Shown piece by piece: positions 50,531-60,387 of a stretch of 64,000 nucleotides of DNA; position 1 is the first letter of the stretch, and each line of letters starts with the position of its first letter. The DNA is from Clostridia bacterium (GTDB lineage: Bacteria; Bacillota_A; Clostridia; Christensenellales; Aristaeellaceae), in NCBI GenBank assembly GCA_017509065.1, contig JAFWQM010000161.1:1-64000 (forward strand), in the 5' to 3' direction. Under the pieces are notes generated by a model. That model saw only the letters and a list, made by a program, of their open reading frames with translations. It was not told the DNA's origin and ran no database searches. The translations under genes and the position numbers were made by a program.

Positions 50531-51442
50531 GTGAGGAAATTGAAGATCCTGAACTTCGGGTCCCTGAACCTGGACTATGTATATGAAGTGGAGCATTTTG
50601 TGCAGCCCGGGGAAACGCTGAGCGCCGCATCCCAAACCGTGAAAGCGGGCGGCAAGGGGCTGAACCAGTCCATCGCCCTACGCCGCGCCGGGGCGGAGGT
50701 GTGGCACGCGGGCTGTATGGGAACAGGCGGGGAAACGTTGGTGGAGCGATTGCAGAAAGACGGTGTTCACACGGATTATATTCGTCCTGTGCCCACCTTA
50801 CAGGGGAACGCGGTGATCCAGGTGAATGCCCAGGGCGAAAACTGCATCCTGCTGTTCTGCGGTTCCAACCAGTGCGTCACCGAAGCGCAGATTGATGAAA
50901 CGATCAGCGCTTTTGCCCCCGGCGATTGGCTGCTGCTGCAAAATGAAGTGAACCTGGTGGACAGGATGGTGGAGAAAGCCGCGGAAAAGGGACTCATGAT
51001 CGCGCTGAATCCTTCCCCTTTTAACGGTAAATTAAACGCTGTGGACTATGGGAAGCTGTCCTGGCTCCTGATGAATGAAATCGAAGCGGAGCAGCTGACC
51101 GGAGAAACAGACCCGGCAGCGGCTTGGGCTGCACTGCATCAGCAATATCCCCAGTTATCCGTTTTGATCACACTGGGCGTCAAAGGCAGCATGGCCTGGC
51201 ACATGCAACAAGGGACGATTGAAACTCATTTCCAGCCCGCTCTTTCCGTTCAGGCGGTGGATACTACAGCGGCGGGCGACACGTATACCGGGTATTTTAT
51301 CTCCGAAATCATGGAAGGATTGTCTTTGCAAATTTGCATGGAACGAGCAGCCCGGGCTTCCGCTATCGCCGTCACCCGTTTTGGCGCGGCGGATTCTATT
51401 CCTGATAAAAATGAAGTGGACGCAGGAGGTAACATCCAATGA
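50531..51442 (+). CDS. PfkB-family sugar kinase (ribokinase-like)
   Basis: A 303-residue kinase. N-terminal NFGSLNLDYVYEV and VKAGGKGLNQSIAL (GGKG-x-N) bind the sugar; the C-terminal DTTAAGDTYTGYF carries the catalytic Asp and anion hole. The GTG at 50531 lacks a good ribosome binding site; TTG at 50540 after GGTGAGG is an alternative. It overlaps the GH3 gene by four bases (ATGA), so kinase and glucosidases are coupled; it may phosphorylate the released monosaccharide. Confidence 0.9.
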   Translation: MRKLKILNFGSLNLDYVYEVEHFVQPGETLSAASQTVKAGGKGLNQSIALRRAGAEVWHAGCMGTGGETLVERLQKDGVHTDYIRPVPTLQGNAVIQVNAQGENCILLFCGSNQCVTEAQIDETISAFAPGDWLLLQNEVNLVDRMVEKAAEKGLMIALNPSPFNGKLNAVDYGKLSWLLMNEIEAEQLTGETDPAAAWAALHQQYPQLSVLITLGVKGSMAWHMQQGTIETHFQPALSVQAVDTTAAGDTYTGYFISEIMEGLSLQICMERAARASAIAVTRFGAADSIPDKNEVDAGGNIQ

Positions 51443-53658
51443 AAGAAGCGGATTTGCGGCAATTGCTCCATGATATGACCCTGGAGGAAAAGATCGGCCA
51501 GCTGGTGCAGCTGCCGGGATATTTCCAAAATGAAGGCGCAGTCACCGGTCCGGCGGGAGATATGGGCCTGACCCAGGACGACTTACGGTTGGCGGGCAGC
51601 TATCTGTCCATCATCGGCGCGGAGAAGATCAGGAAGCTGCAAACGGAATTCATGGCCCGGCATCCCCATCATATTCCGCTTTTGTTCATGGCGGATATCA
51701 TCAACGGCTACCGCACGGTATTTCCCATTCCCTTGGCCCAGGGCTGCACCTTCGATCCTGAGCTGGTGAAAGAGGGCGCCGCCATCGCCGCCCGGGAAGC
51801 CGCGGCGGCGGGCATTCACGTAACCTTCTCTCCCATGGCCGATCTGGTGCGGGACGCCCGGTGGGGCCGGGTGATGGAGTCCACTGGGGAAGATCCTTTC
51901 CTGAACGGACAAATGGCCGCCGCCATGGTCTGGGGCTATCAGGGGGACAGCTTACAGGAAAAAGGGCATATTGCCGCCTGCCTGAAGCACTTCGCGGGCT
52001 ACGGCGCGCCGGAGGGCGGACGGGATTACAACAATGTGGAATTGTCGCCCCGCACCCTGCGGGAAGATTATCTGCCCGCTTACCAGGCCGCCGTGGACGC
52101 GGGCTGCGAAGTGGTGATGACCTCCTTCAACACCCTGGACCGCATTCCCTCCGCCGCCAATGAATGGCTGCTGAAGGAAGTGCTGCGCAAGGAAATGGGC
52201 TTTAACGGCATGGTGATTTCCGACTGGAACGCCCTCCAGGAGCTGCTGGCCCACGGTATCGCCGCCGACCAGAAGGAAGCCGCGTTCATCGCCCTGCGAG
52301 CCGGGGTGGACATGGACATGACCAGCCCCATCTACACCCGGAATCTCAAGCAATTGGCGGAAGAAGGCAAGGTGCCGGAACGTTGGATCGACGAAAGCGC
52401 CTGGCGGGTGCTGACGCTTAAAAACAAGCTGGGCCTGTTCGAGCAGCCCTTCAAGGACGCTGACGAGGGAGAAGAAAAAACTGTGCTGCTGTCGGACGCC
52501 CATCGTCAGGCCGCCCGGGACTGCGCGGAAAAATCCTTTGTTCTTTTGAAAAACGAGGAGCATATGCTGCCCTTGCAGGGGGACAAAGTCGCCTTCATCG
52601 GGCCATATGTGGACAGCCAATACTTGAACGGGGCCTGGTCGATCTTTGCCGACGACAAGGATACGGTCACAGTGAAAGCGGCGCTTTCCCAGCATCCCAA
52701 AACAAAGAACGTTCCCACCGCTCCCGGCTGTCCCATCAACGACCTGGATCAGCCGGTGATGGGCTTCCAGCGGCCCCTGCCTCCGGACACCCTGGATGCG
52801 GAAGCGGCCTTGAAGGAAGCGGTCCATCTGGCGAAGGAAGCGAAAAAGGTGGTGCTGTGCCTGGGCGAACACCGGGAATGCACCGGCGAAGCGGCCAGCC
52901 GGGGAGACATCACATTGCCCAAATGCCAGCTTCGATTGTTGGATGAAGTTGCAAAGGTCAATCAGAACATCATTGTGGTGCTGTTTGGCGGCAGACCCTT
53001 GGATATTCGACCGCTGAAAGAAAAAGCCAAAGCCATTCTGATGGCCTGGCTGCCGGGCACGGAAGGCGGAAACGCCGTGGTGCGCACGCTGCTGGGAGAA
53101 AGCAACCCCAGCGGCAAATTGAGCATGTGCTTCCCTTACTGCGTGGGGCAGCTGCCCATTCATTACAATCATTTGAATACCGGCAGACCCTATCACGGCG
53201 ATTGCCACGCGGGCCGCTTCGGCTCCAAATATCAGGATATTCCCAACGAACCGCTGTATCCCTTCGGATATGGCCTGAGCTATACCGCATTCGATTATTC
53301 GCCCATCAGGCTTAGTGCGGACAGCATGACAAAGCAGAGCAGCGTCACCGCCACCGTTACCGTGACCAATACCGGTGATCGCCCCGGCACGGAAACAGTA
53401 CAGATGTACCTGCGCGACTTGGCCGCCAGCGTCGCCCGGCCAATTCGGATGCTGAAAGGCTTCCAAAGGGTCGCGCTGAACCCCGGAAAAAGCAGGGAGG
53501 TTTCCTTCAGCGTCACGGAAGATATGCTGCGTTTCTACGATCTTTCCATGCGATATGTCAGCGAGCCGGGGGCTTTCGATATCTTCGTCGGCTCTGACAG
53601 CCGGGCGGAAAACAAAGCCCGGTTCACACTCACGGACGAGGAGCTGGAATATGAATGA
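51439..53658 (+). CDS. GH3 family beta-glycosidase
   Basis: A 739-residue enzyme with the three-domain GH3 layout: barrel with FSPMADLVRDARWGR and KHFAGYG substrate motifs and the nucleophile Asp262 in GMVISDWNAL, an alpha/beta sandwich (about 370-560), and a C-terminal fibronectin-III-like domain (TVTVTNTGDRPGTETVQMYL). It lacks a signal peptide and so acts on imported beta-glucosides or xylosides. It overlaps the kinase gene by four bases and the GH1 gene by eight. Confidence 0.93.
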   Translation: MKEADLRQLLHDMTLEEKIGQLVQLPGYFQNEGAVTGPAGDMGLTQDDLRLAGSYLSIIGAEKIRKLQTEFMARHPHHIPLLFMADIINGYRTVFPIPLAQGCTFDPELVKEGAAIAAREAAAAGIHVTFSPMADLVRDARWGRVMESTGEDPFLNGQMAAAMVWGYQGDSLQEKGHIAACLKHFAGYGAPEGGRDYNNVELSPRTLREDYLPAYQAAVDAGCEVVMTSFNTLDRIPSAANEWLLKEVLRKEMGFNGMVISDWNALQELLAHGIAADQKEAAFIALRAGVDMDMTSPIYTRNLKQLAEEGKVPERWIDESAWRVLTLKNKLGLFEQPFKDADEGEEKTVLLSDAHRQAARDCAEKSFVLLKNEEHMLPLQGDKVAFIGPYVDSQYLNGAWSIFADDKDTVTVKAALSQHPKTKNVPTAPGCPINDLDQPVMGFQRPLPPDTLDAEAALKEAVHLAKEAKKVVLCLGEHRECTGEAASRGDITLPKCQLRLLDEVAKVNQNIIVVLFGGRPLDIRPLKEKAKAILMAWLPGTEGGNAVVRTLLGESNPSGKLSMCFPYCVGQLPIHYNHLNTGRPYHGDCHAGRFGSKYQDIPNEPLYPFGYGLSYTAFDYSPIRLSADSMTKQSSVTATVTVTNTGDRPGTETVQMYLRDLAASVARPIRMLKGFQRVALNPGKSREVSFSVTEDMLRFYDLSMRYVSEPGAFDIFVGSDSRAENKARFTLTDEELEYE

Positions 53659-54994
53659 CATGACGATTGATTTTCCTTTGGGCGTATCCTCCGCCGCCTT
53701 CCAAATTGAAGGAGCGTGGAACGAAGACGGAAAAAGCGAATCCATATGGGACCGCTGGCTGCACCTGCCCGGCAACGGCAAAGCTTCCGGCGACGTGGCG
53801 GCGGATCATTATCACCACATGGAAGGAGACCTGAAACTGCTCAAAGAAATGGGCGTGGATTCTTACCGCTTTTCAATATCCTGGCCGCGGGTATTGCCGG
53901 AGGGAAAAGGCAATCTGAATCCCAAAGGGATGGATTTTTACAGGCGCATCCTGGGACGTCTGAAGGAATACGGCATCTCACCGGCCGTCACCCTCTATCA
54001 CTGGGATTTGCCCCAAGCGCTGCAATATCTGGGCGGCTGGGCGAACCGGGACACGTGCCTGTATTTTCAGGAATACGCGGAAAAAATGTTTGATGCTTTC
54101 GGTTCTTCAGTGGATATTTGGATCACCCATAACGAGCCTTATGTGGCTGCTTTTTCCGGGCACGCCGCAGGCAGGTTTGCCCCCGGCCATCGCGATTTTG
54201 CGGAAGCCCTGCAGGTGAGTCACCATCTTCTTGTGTCTCATGGGCTGGCGGTCGCTTCCTTTCGGCAGGCCAATCTGAAAGGGAAAATCGGAATCACCCT
54301 GGATTATTTTCCCGCTTCGCCTGCTACCGCGCAGAAAGAGGATGTGCTTGCCGCCCGCCGGGATCGGGAGCACCATTTGTGCTGGTTTGCTGATCCGGTG
54401 TTTAAAGGCGTGTACCCGGAGAACATGTGGAATCATTACTTGCGCCATGGACTTCCCATGCCGCAGATGAAAGCGGATGATCTGTCTGTGATCGCCGCGC
54501 CGATCGATTTTCTGGGCATCAACTATTACCGCCCCAGCGTGATTCAAAACTGCCCTGGCGGCAACTGGCCTTGCGATACCGCGTATCTTCCCAATCCCGC
54601 AGAAAAAACAGAATCCATATATTACCACCAAGCAGAAAAACTATATGATTATCTGAAATCCTTGCAGGCGGAGTACGCCCCAAAGGAAATCATCGTCACT
54701 GAAAACGGCTTTTCCGCTTATGAAACGCCTGACAGGTTGGGACGTATACGGGACGAAAACCGAATTGACTATCTATACCGGCATCTGGAGAAATGTGTTC
54801 GCGCACATCAGGACGGCATACCCATCGGCGGCTATTATGTGTGGAGTTTTCTGGATGATCTTGAGTGGACAGGCGGATATGCCGGCCGTATGGGGCTGGT
54901 GCGGGTGGATTACGATACGATGAAGCGCACGATGAAAGAAAGCGGAAAATGGTATCAAAAAATGCTCAAATCCAGGAGACTGGAGGCATACTGA
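53651..54994 (+). CDS. GH1 family beta-glucosidase/6-phospho-beta-glucosidase
   Basis: A 447-residue TIM barrel. Acid/base Glu162 in THNEPY and nucleophile Glu351 in VTENGF; N-terminal FPLGVSSAAFQIEGAWNEDG and SWPRVLPEGKG are GH1 signatures. The ATG at 53651 overlaps the GH3 stop and follows GAGGAG by eight bases. Whether it acts on free or phosphorylated substrates cannot be told; no PTS genes are nearby, so free beta-glucosides are more likely. Confidence 0.93.
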   Translation: MNDMTIDFPLGVSSAAFQIEGAWNEDGKSESIWDRWLHLPGNGKASGDVAADHYHHMEGDLKLLKEMGVDSYRFSISWPRVLPEGKGNLNPKGMDFYRRILGRLKEYGISPAVTLYHWDLPQALQYLGGWANRDTCLYFQEYAEKMFDAFGSSVDIWITHNEPYVAAFSGHAAGRFAPGHRDFAEALQVSHHLLVSHGLAVASFRQANLKGKIGITLDYFPASPATAQKEDVLAARRDREHHLCWFADPVFKGVYPENMWNHYLRHGLPMPQMKADDLSVIAAPIDFLGINYYRPSVIQNCPGGNWPCDTAYLPNPAEKTESIYYHQAEKLYDYLKSLQAEYAPKEIIVTENGFSAYETPDRLGRIRDENRIDYLYRHLEKCVRAHQDGIPIGGYYVWSFLDDLEWTGGYAGRMGLVRVDYDTMKRTMKESGKWYQKMLKSRRLEAY

Positions 54995-55126
54995 GAAGAA
55001 ACAAAAGAATGGATGATTTTCCTTTTTCGTGTGCCCTCCCGCGTCCTTTAAAGGAAAGACCGTTCATTTGGAGCTGGCCACTTATGCAATGAAAACAATT
55101 CAAGCGCAGATCATGGTTATATAAAA

Positions 55127-55173
55127 AGCCCTCCTTTCTTGCGGTTGCAATCACGCAGCGAAAGGCAGGGCTT
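55127..55173. terminator. Bidirectional terminator
   Basis: AAAGCCCT..CTTTC pairs with GAAAG..AGGGCTT across about 20 bases, between the convergent GH1 and F5/8-like genes. Confidence 0.7.
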
Positions 55174-55183
55174 ATTGTATTTC

Positions 55184-55966
55184 TTATAAATCCCGACCAA
55201 AAACTTCCCATTCGGTCAAAGACGGAAACGCGGACGGATCATCACTTTTCACCAATCTTTCCAGCTTCAAAGAACGAATGATCCTGCCGCCCAGCGGGAT
55301 CCATTGTCTTTCGCCTGTTTTTTTTAACCCGAAGAGAATATCTTCCCCTTCGTCAGTCACCGCATGGCCCTGCGTCCAGTATGCGTCATGCGGGAAATCC
55401 GCCCGGAGCGTCAGCGCCATGCTTTCCACCTGAACCGGACGGCCAAAATCCAGCAGGCACCAGGCATCTTCCCGCGCTCCGATTCCCCAGCTTTGGAAAG
55501 GCCATTCGCCGTGGCCGGTATTGAACCGCATACCGTCGATCACGTTCCGCGCGGCGAAGCAGCTTTCATTTCTCGTTTCCACGTTGGCAGTCACATGCGG
55601 ATAAAAATCAGTGTCACCCCGCAGATCAGCCGGATTCAGTGCGATATTCCGCAGAGCTTTTCTTTCTTCCTCTTTCATTGTGCGAACCGAAATGATCTGC
55701 CGGCAGGCACTGAAAGCCCCGGGGCAATAGGCTAAGCGGTGTTCCTCCCTGGGGATCCTCCAATGAAGCTTCCCTGTGGGTGTATAGACCGCGCTTTCGG
55801 TGACTGCGGCATCAGGCTGAAACAACAGCCAGGAAGGTTTTTCGTTCGAAAAAATGACGATTTCATCGCCCGGTTCATAGATTCTGTCCAGACAGAGAAA
55901 GACTTCTTCCTGCCCTTGAGCTTCAGCGATCTTATTTCCCGCCGCATCCAATATGCAAATCCTCAT
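55184..55966 (-). CDS. F5/8 type C-like (discoidin) domain protein
   Basis: A 260-residue cytoplasmic protein. The second half (NIALNPADLRGDTDFYPH, then ARNVIDGMRFNTGHGEWPFQ and the acidic LTEWEVFG end) resembles a galactose-binding-like beta sandwich. The first about 90 residues form another beta domain. There is no catalytic motif or export signal. It ends the GH105-GH39 reverse operon, so it may be a carbohydrate-binding or accessory protein. Confidence 0.6.
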   Translation of the reverse strand: MRICILDAAGNKIAEAQGQEEVFLCLDRIYEPGDEIVIFSNEKPSWLLFQPDAAVTESAVYTPTGKLHWRIPREEHRLAYCPGAFSACRQIISVRTMKEEERKALRNIALNPADLRGDTDFYPHVTANVETRNESCFAARNVIDGMRFNTGHGEWPFQSWGIGAREDAWCLLDFGRPVQVESMALTLRADFPHDAYWTQGHAVTDEGEDILFGLKKTGERQWIPLGGRIIRSLKLERLVKSDDPSAFPSLTEWEVFGRDL

Positions 55967-55981
55967 CGCTTATCCCTCTTT

Positions 55982-57427
55982 TCAATTGCTGATAATGGGA
56001 AGCAAGGACTTTTCCGCAATCAGCACCGGCGCGTCCCACACAGGAACACGGCGGAACACATCCAAGCCATCCTTACGTTCCCAATTAGTTACATCGTACA
56101 CTCGCCCGCTGATCACATCCACCAGGACAGGCTGGCGGAAATGGCTTCCCGAGAAGGAAAAATCCAGGAAAGAAACGGGATATGCTTCTGCGGGAATGCT
56201 GTCGTCCCTCCAGATGGTGTAGATTCTGTCGGAGGTTCCCTGTTTTTGATACCCGTACACGGACAGGCTGCGATCCGTGTTCATGCGAAAACAGTCGCCG
56301 TCCTGGGCGTCCAGGGAAAAGCGTTTGCGCACGCCGGGCAAACGAATCATGGTATCGTCAAAGATGGAAGCGATCTGCTGCACGGTGTAATAGGCGATCT
56401 TGGGGCGAATCACCTTTTTGTCCGGGGACGTCTGCAAAAGGCCCTTCACATTGGCTGTCTTGATGGGGCCGGAGGTATCGTACTGCATTTCCGCAATGCT
56501 GAACACGCTGCACTGAATATCGTTTCCCAGGTTTTCCAGCATCCGGCGGGCATCCCACTTTGCCTGGGAAAGCTCTGTCCAGGGGTATTCGCCCAATGCG
56601 CCGCCGGCGTTTGGCATGGACGGCGCGCCGTTTTCTCCCTGGCGCAGCTTCATGCCCGGAGCGTACTTTTGAACGATTTCACGGAACCGGTACACAGCCA
56701 ATTTGTTGGCGTCGGGGTTGTACACATAATCGTGGTAGGTTACATTGTCAAACAGTTCACAGGCGTTCTTTTCATACAAATATTTGAAAAATCGTTCCGT
56801 AAAGTCCAAATCGATGTGGCCCAGGGCCAGGCAGGAAATGCGTGCGCCGGGCTGAATTCGTTTGATGATTCGGCCCGTCAGTATATTGAATTCAGCGGTG
56901 GCCTCCGGGGTGTTCATTTTGTTGTCGCCGAAATTGGGTTCGTTCCACACTTCCCAATCCTGTACCTTTTCCCGATAGCGCAGCGCCATGGCTTCCACAA
57001 AACGGCTGTACGCTTCCAAGCCTTCCTCAGAATGCGGCATCCCGGCCCCCAAATTCCAGCCGCCCGCTCCTTCGTAGATCGGATTGCCGTAGCCCGTTTG
57101 CAGCCAGGGCTTCAGCCCCTTTTCGCATAAGTCATCCACGATATGGTCCAGCCAGGCCCAATCATACACGCCCTTATCTTTTTCCGTTTTGGCCCAGCCG
57201 CCCTGCAAACGGGCGGTATGGATGCCCAGGGGCTTCAAATAATCCTTGTACTGGTCGTAATCCGTATAATCCCGGTCCAGGGTTTCGCAGCCCAAATACC
57301 AATTGGAGGAGCTGGTTTCATCCGTGCTCTTGGAATTGACCGTCCCGATACAGGGAAGGCCGCAATCAAAGGCAGGGCGCGGAATGGAGGCTTCCGGTTT
57401 TCCAAGTGGATGCTTATATAATTCCAT
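55982..57427 (-). CDS. GH39-like glycoside hydrolase (clan GH-A)
   Basis: A 481-residue TIM barrel with acid/base Glu163 in WEVWNEPN and nucleophile Glu265 in RQGENGAP, at the spacing of GH39 (beta-xylosidase/iduronidase) enzymes. C-terminal residues 370-480 form a beta domain. No signal peptide. ATG 57427 follows AAGGAGTG by about six bases; the GTG nine bases earlier falls within this site. Position beside GH105 and a 2-hydroxyacid dehydrogenase suggests plant pectin-side-chain or xylan oligosaccharides. Confidence 0.8.
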   Translation of the reverse strand: MELYKHPLGKPEASIPRPAFDCGLPCIGTVNSKSTDETSSSNWYLGCETLDRDYTDYDQYKDYLKPLGIHTARLQGGWAKTEKDKGVYDWAWLDHIVDDLCEKGLKPWLQTGYGNPIYEGAGGWNLGAGMPHSEEGLEAYSRFVEAMALRYREKVQDWEVWNEPNFGDNKMNTPEATAEFNILTGRIIKRIQPGARISCLALGHIDLDFTERFFKYLYEKNACELFDNVTYHDYVYNPDANKLAVYRFREIVQKYAPGMKLRQGENGAPSMPNAGGALGEYPWTELSQAKWDARRMLENLGNDIQCSVFSIAEMQYDTSGPIKTANVKGLLQTSPDKKVIRPKIAYYTVQQIASIFDDTMIRLPGVRKRFSLDAQDGDCFRMNTDRSLSVYGYQKQGTSDRIYTIWRDDSIPAEAYPVSFLDFSFSGSHFRQPVLVDVISGRVYDVTNWERKDGLDVFRRVPVWDAPVLIAEKSLLPIISN

Positions 57428-57439
57428 TGTTTTCACTCC

Positions 57440-58402
57440 TTACAGGTTCACCGCGTTCCGCATATCGCCATGCAAAAAAGCGGCAATATCCAAATACACT
57501 TCCCGCACGCAACGCTGCCTGGCTTCCACGCTGGCCCAGGCCAGGTGCGGGGTGATGATGAGCCTGCCGCTGTCCTGGATGGTAAGCAGCGGATCGTCAT
57601 GTGGGAGGGGCTCCTTTTCCAGCACATCCACCGCCGCGCCGGCGATTTCACCGTTCACCAGCGCGTTAAACAGCGCCTGCTGATTCACCACCGGGCCCCG
57701 GGCCACGTTGATGAGTACAGCAGATGGCTTCATTTGTTGGAAAGCTTCCGCATCCATGAAATCCCTGGAAAGAGGGCTCAGGGGACAATGGAGGGAAATC
57801 ACGTCGCTTTCCCTGAGCAGGGTTTCTTTGTCCACCTGCGCGAAAGGCACCTGTTTTTTCTGTCCGGTCAAAGAATGGTATACCACCCGGCAGCCCAGCG
57901 CTTCCGCGATGTTCGCCACCCGGCTCCCGATATTGCCCATGCCCACGATACCCCAGGTTTTGCCGTCCAGCTCGTGAAAAGGAACGTCGAAATTGGAAAA
58001 GCTGGTTTGTGCGCTGTACGCCCCGGATTTTACATACTGATCGTAATGCACGATTCTTTGCGTCAGGCACAGGGCCAGGGTGATGGTATGCTGGGCTACC
58101 ATGGCGGTGGAATAGTTCACCGCGTTGCAAACCAGGATGCCCCGCTCCTTGCAATACGCCGTATCGCAAATATCGTAACCGGTAGCCAGAATGCCGATCA
58201 TTTGCAAGTTTTTCGCATCCTGCAGGGCTTTTCTCGTCAGCGGCGCTTTATTGGCGATCACGATTTCAGCATCCCGAATCCGCTGCCTGACTTCCTCTTC
58301 CGTGGTGGTATTGCCGTAGGCGGTCACTTCGCCCAATTCCTCAAAGGAAGAAACATCCACATCCCGGCCCACGCTGTTTCTTTCCAACAGAACGATTTTC
58401 AT
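57440..58402 (-). CDS. D-isomer-specific 2-hydroxyacid dehydrogenase
   Basis: A 320-residue NAD-dependent enzyme with NAD motif GIVGMGNIGSRVA (about 148-160) and catalytic Arg in INVARGP, Glu in VLEKEPLP and His in ITPHLAWAS. It is closest in style to glycerate/hydroxypyruvate reductases. In this operon it could reduce a keto acid released from sugar-acid breakdown. Overlaps the GH105 gene by four bases (ATGA). Confidence 0.9.
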   Translation of the reverse strand: MKIVLLERNSVGRDVDVSSFEELGEVTAYGNTTTEEEVRQRIRDAEIVIANKAPLTRKALQDAKNLQMIGILATGYDICDTAYCKERGILVCNAVNYSTAMVAQHTITLALCLTQRIVHYDQYVKSGAYSAQTSFSNFDVPFHELDGKTWGIVGMGNIGSRVANIAEALGCRVVYHSLTGQKKQVPFAQVDKETLLRESDVISLHCPLSPLSRDFMDAEAFQQMKPSAVLINVARGPVVNQQALFNALVNGEIAGAAVDVLEKEPLPHDDPLLTIQDSGRLIITPHLAWASVEARQRCVREVYLDIAAFLHGDMRNAVNL

Positions 58403-59466
58403 TTTGTTTCCTCCCGGAAATCCACTTCCACAATGCCGTTCCGATAAGCTTCCACCAGCGCCAGCATGAACGCGCCGAAGGAATGGTGTTCATCCCGGGC
58501 GGGAAGCTTTTCAGTGATATACGCCTGAATTGTTCCTTTTTCCGCGCCTTCCCCTGGGCATAAGCAGCCCGGACAGGAAAGCTCAGTAGAAAAGTCCGGA
58601 TGGATACAGTGTTTAAGCAAGCCTTGGATACCATCGGCAAAGGAGCGCAGATACCCCTCTGTCCGAAGCAAGCCGCAGCGGATGCCGATGCCCATGCCAT
58701 AGAGAATCAGGGCGGTACCAGAGGATTCCTCCCAGGAAAGGGGTTCCGTAATTTCCTGCCGCCACAGGCCTTTTTCCGTTTGGTATGGCAACAGCTTGCT
58801 TGATAAGGACAAAAACAAATCCTCCGCTTTCCAACGCTGGGGGTGTCCCTTTGGAAGATATTGAATCACTTCTGCCAGCGCGGCATACCCCCAGCCGTTG
58901 CCCCGGCTCCAATGATCCTGAGAGCAGGCGGCGGGATCAGACAGAAAACCTCTGCATTGATGCAGCAGTCCGCAGGATTGGTCCCGCAGCGCTTCGATCA
59001 TCCGCAGGCATTGATCCACTGCAAAGTCAATATATTTCGATTCACGCAGAGAAAGCCCGCTGAACAGCATAAAAGGCGTTACGGCAAACAAGGTGTCGAT
59101 CCAGACAGCTCCCTGTTCCTGCATGCCCGGCATGCAAAGCAAACCGCTTTTCTCCTTCGGCCCCTGCATCGTTTGTTCACAGAAGGAACGCAGCTCTTCT
59201 TCCGCGCGTTTGTGAAATCCAACCATATCCGCCCACGCGGCAGCATTGCCGCCCAAACGGTAGCAGGCAAAATTGTAAGAAGGATGCTGCACCTCATGGG
59301 GCCAACGGGAAAGCAGCAGCCTGCATCGGTTTTTCAGTTCTTCGTCCTGTCCTTCCCAGGCGCATTGAACCAGCGCGTAATTTGCCATCAGGCCGTAATA
59401 GTTGTTGATTTCTTCCACCTGGGCATAATGATCGTACAGCCCCTGAATCCATTTCAGCGTATCCAT
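58399..59466 (-). CDS. GH105 unsaturated glycuronyl hydrolase (YteR/YesR-like)
   Basis: A 355-residue (alpha/alpha)6 enzyme. AVWIDTLFAVTPFM holds the catalytic Asp and WSRGNGWGYAALAEV is the strongest family signature of unsaturated rhamnogalacturonyl hydrolases, which remove the 4,5-unsaturated uronate left by pectate or rhamnogalacturonan lyases. No export signal, so it acts after uptake. It starts 18 bases after the regulator gene fragment at 59485. Confidence 0.9.
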   Translation of the reverse strand: MDTLKWIQGLYDHYAQVEEINNYYGLMANYALVQCAWEGQDEELKNRCRLLLSRWPHEVQHPSYNFACYRLGGNAAAWADMVGFHKRAEEELRSFCEQTMQGPKEKSGLLCMPGMQEQGAVWIDTLFAVTPFMLFSGLSLRESKYIDFAVDQCLRMIEALRDQSCGLLHQCRGFLSDPAACSQDHWSRGNGWGYAALAEVIQYLPKGHPQRWKAEDLFLSLSSKLLPYQTEKGLWRQEITEPLSWEESSGTALILYGMGIGIRCGLLRTEGYLRSFADGIQGLLKHCIHPDFSTELSCPGCLCPGEGAEKGTIQAYITEKLPARDEHHSFGAFMLALVEAYRNGIVEVDFREETK

Positions 59467-59484
59467 CCTGCACTCCGTATCTCG

Positions 59485-60387
59485 CTATTCTGCTTGTTTC
59501 CTGTACTGGCTGGGCGTGCAGCCCAGATTCTTTTTGAATACGATATAGAAATAGCTGCTGTTGGTGAATCCTACCGCGTCGGATATTTCATTGACGGTTT
59601 TGCTGCTGTGCAGCAGCAGATCGCACGCCGCGTCAAGCCGGTATTTCATCAGATAGTCCGTAAAGCTGGTGCCGGTCAATTGTTTAAAGATCCGGCCCAG
59701 GTAAGCGGCCGACATATCCACGTGATCCGCCACGTCGTTCAGGGACAGGGCCATGCTGCTGTAATTGTCCGTCACATAGTCCTTCACCTGCTGAATCAGC
59801 TGCTCATACTTTTTCTGGCTGTAATCCTGGGTCTTTTCGCCGATTTCCCAGATGAGATGCAGGAACATCTGGTTGGCTTCCTCCAGCGTTTCCAGCTCCT
59901 GCAATTTATGCTGGAATTGATCAAAGTCCGTCAGCACGCTGGAAACCTCGGAAATGGTATTGCTGGAGGCGCGTTTGATGGCGTTTGCCAAAAGCACCAG
60001 GGCGATGCGGATATCCTCCACCGAGCAAAAGCGGATCTGATCCATGAATTGCTCATAGTAGGCTTCCGCGTCCTGCTTGCGGCCCGCGAACAGAGCGGAC
60101 ACCATTTTTTCTTCTATGTCATGGGGATAGATGAATTTTTCCTTGCCGTATTCGGCGGTTTCCTCCGGGGTGAAGATACGGTTCTGGCCCAGCAGGAACC
60201 GGAAGGAAAGATTGTTCAGCGCTTCCGCGTAGAGATAGGGAATATCACCTACGGAATGGCCCAGGGAACTGACCGCGATGCTGACGGACGCCTGATCCTC
60301 TTCCATGATTTGCTTGTTGATCTGTTCAAACACCGCTGCAATCGCACCGTGCGCACGCTCTGTTCCCCGGGCACGCACACGCACCAC
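59485..60387 (-). CDS. C-terminal part of frameshifted AraC-type sensor regulator
   Basis: About 280 residues that continue, in the -1 frame, the protein encoded at 60249-61724. They include a helical linker and, at the end, two AraC HTH motifs (LSLNDVADHVDMSAAYLGRIF, then VNEISDAVGFTNSSYFYIVF and a PSQYRK end). The frame opens with no ribosome binding site (the first codon is an artefact). Together the two parts make a protein of the usual about 750 residues for membrane AraC sensors of glycan loci. The break lies near 60350-60370, next to a CCCCGGG run. Confidence 0.8.
   Translation of the reverse strand: MVRVRARGTERAHGAIAAVFEQINKQIMEEDQASVSIAVSSLGHSVGDIPYLYAEALNNLSFRFLLGQNRIFTPEETAEYGKEKFIYPHDIEEKMVSALFAGRKQDAEAYYEQFMDQIRFCSVEDIRIALVLLANAIKRASSNTISEVSSVLTDFDQFQHKLQELETLEEANQMFLHLIWEIGEKTQDYSQKKYEQLIQQVKDYVTDNYSSMALSLNDVADHVDMSAAYLGRIFKQLTGTSFTDYLMKYRLDAACDLLLHSSKTVNEISDAVGFTNSSYFYIVFKKNLGCTPSQYRKQAE

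Noticed and set aside
51952..53781. 609-codon reverse frame opposite GH3
   Set aside because: Shadow of the GH3 gene; the forward frame has catalytic motifs.
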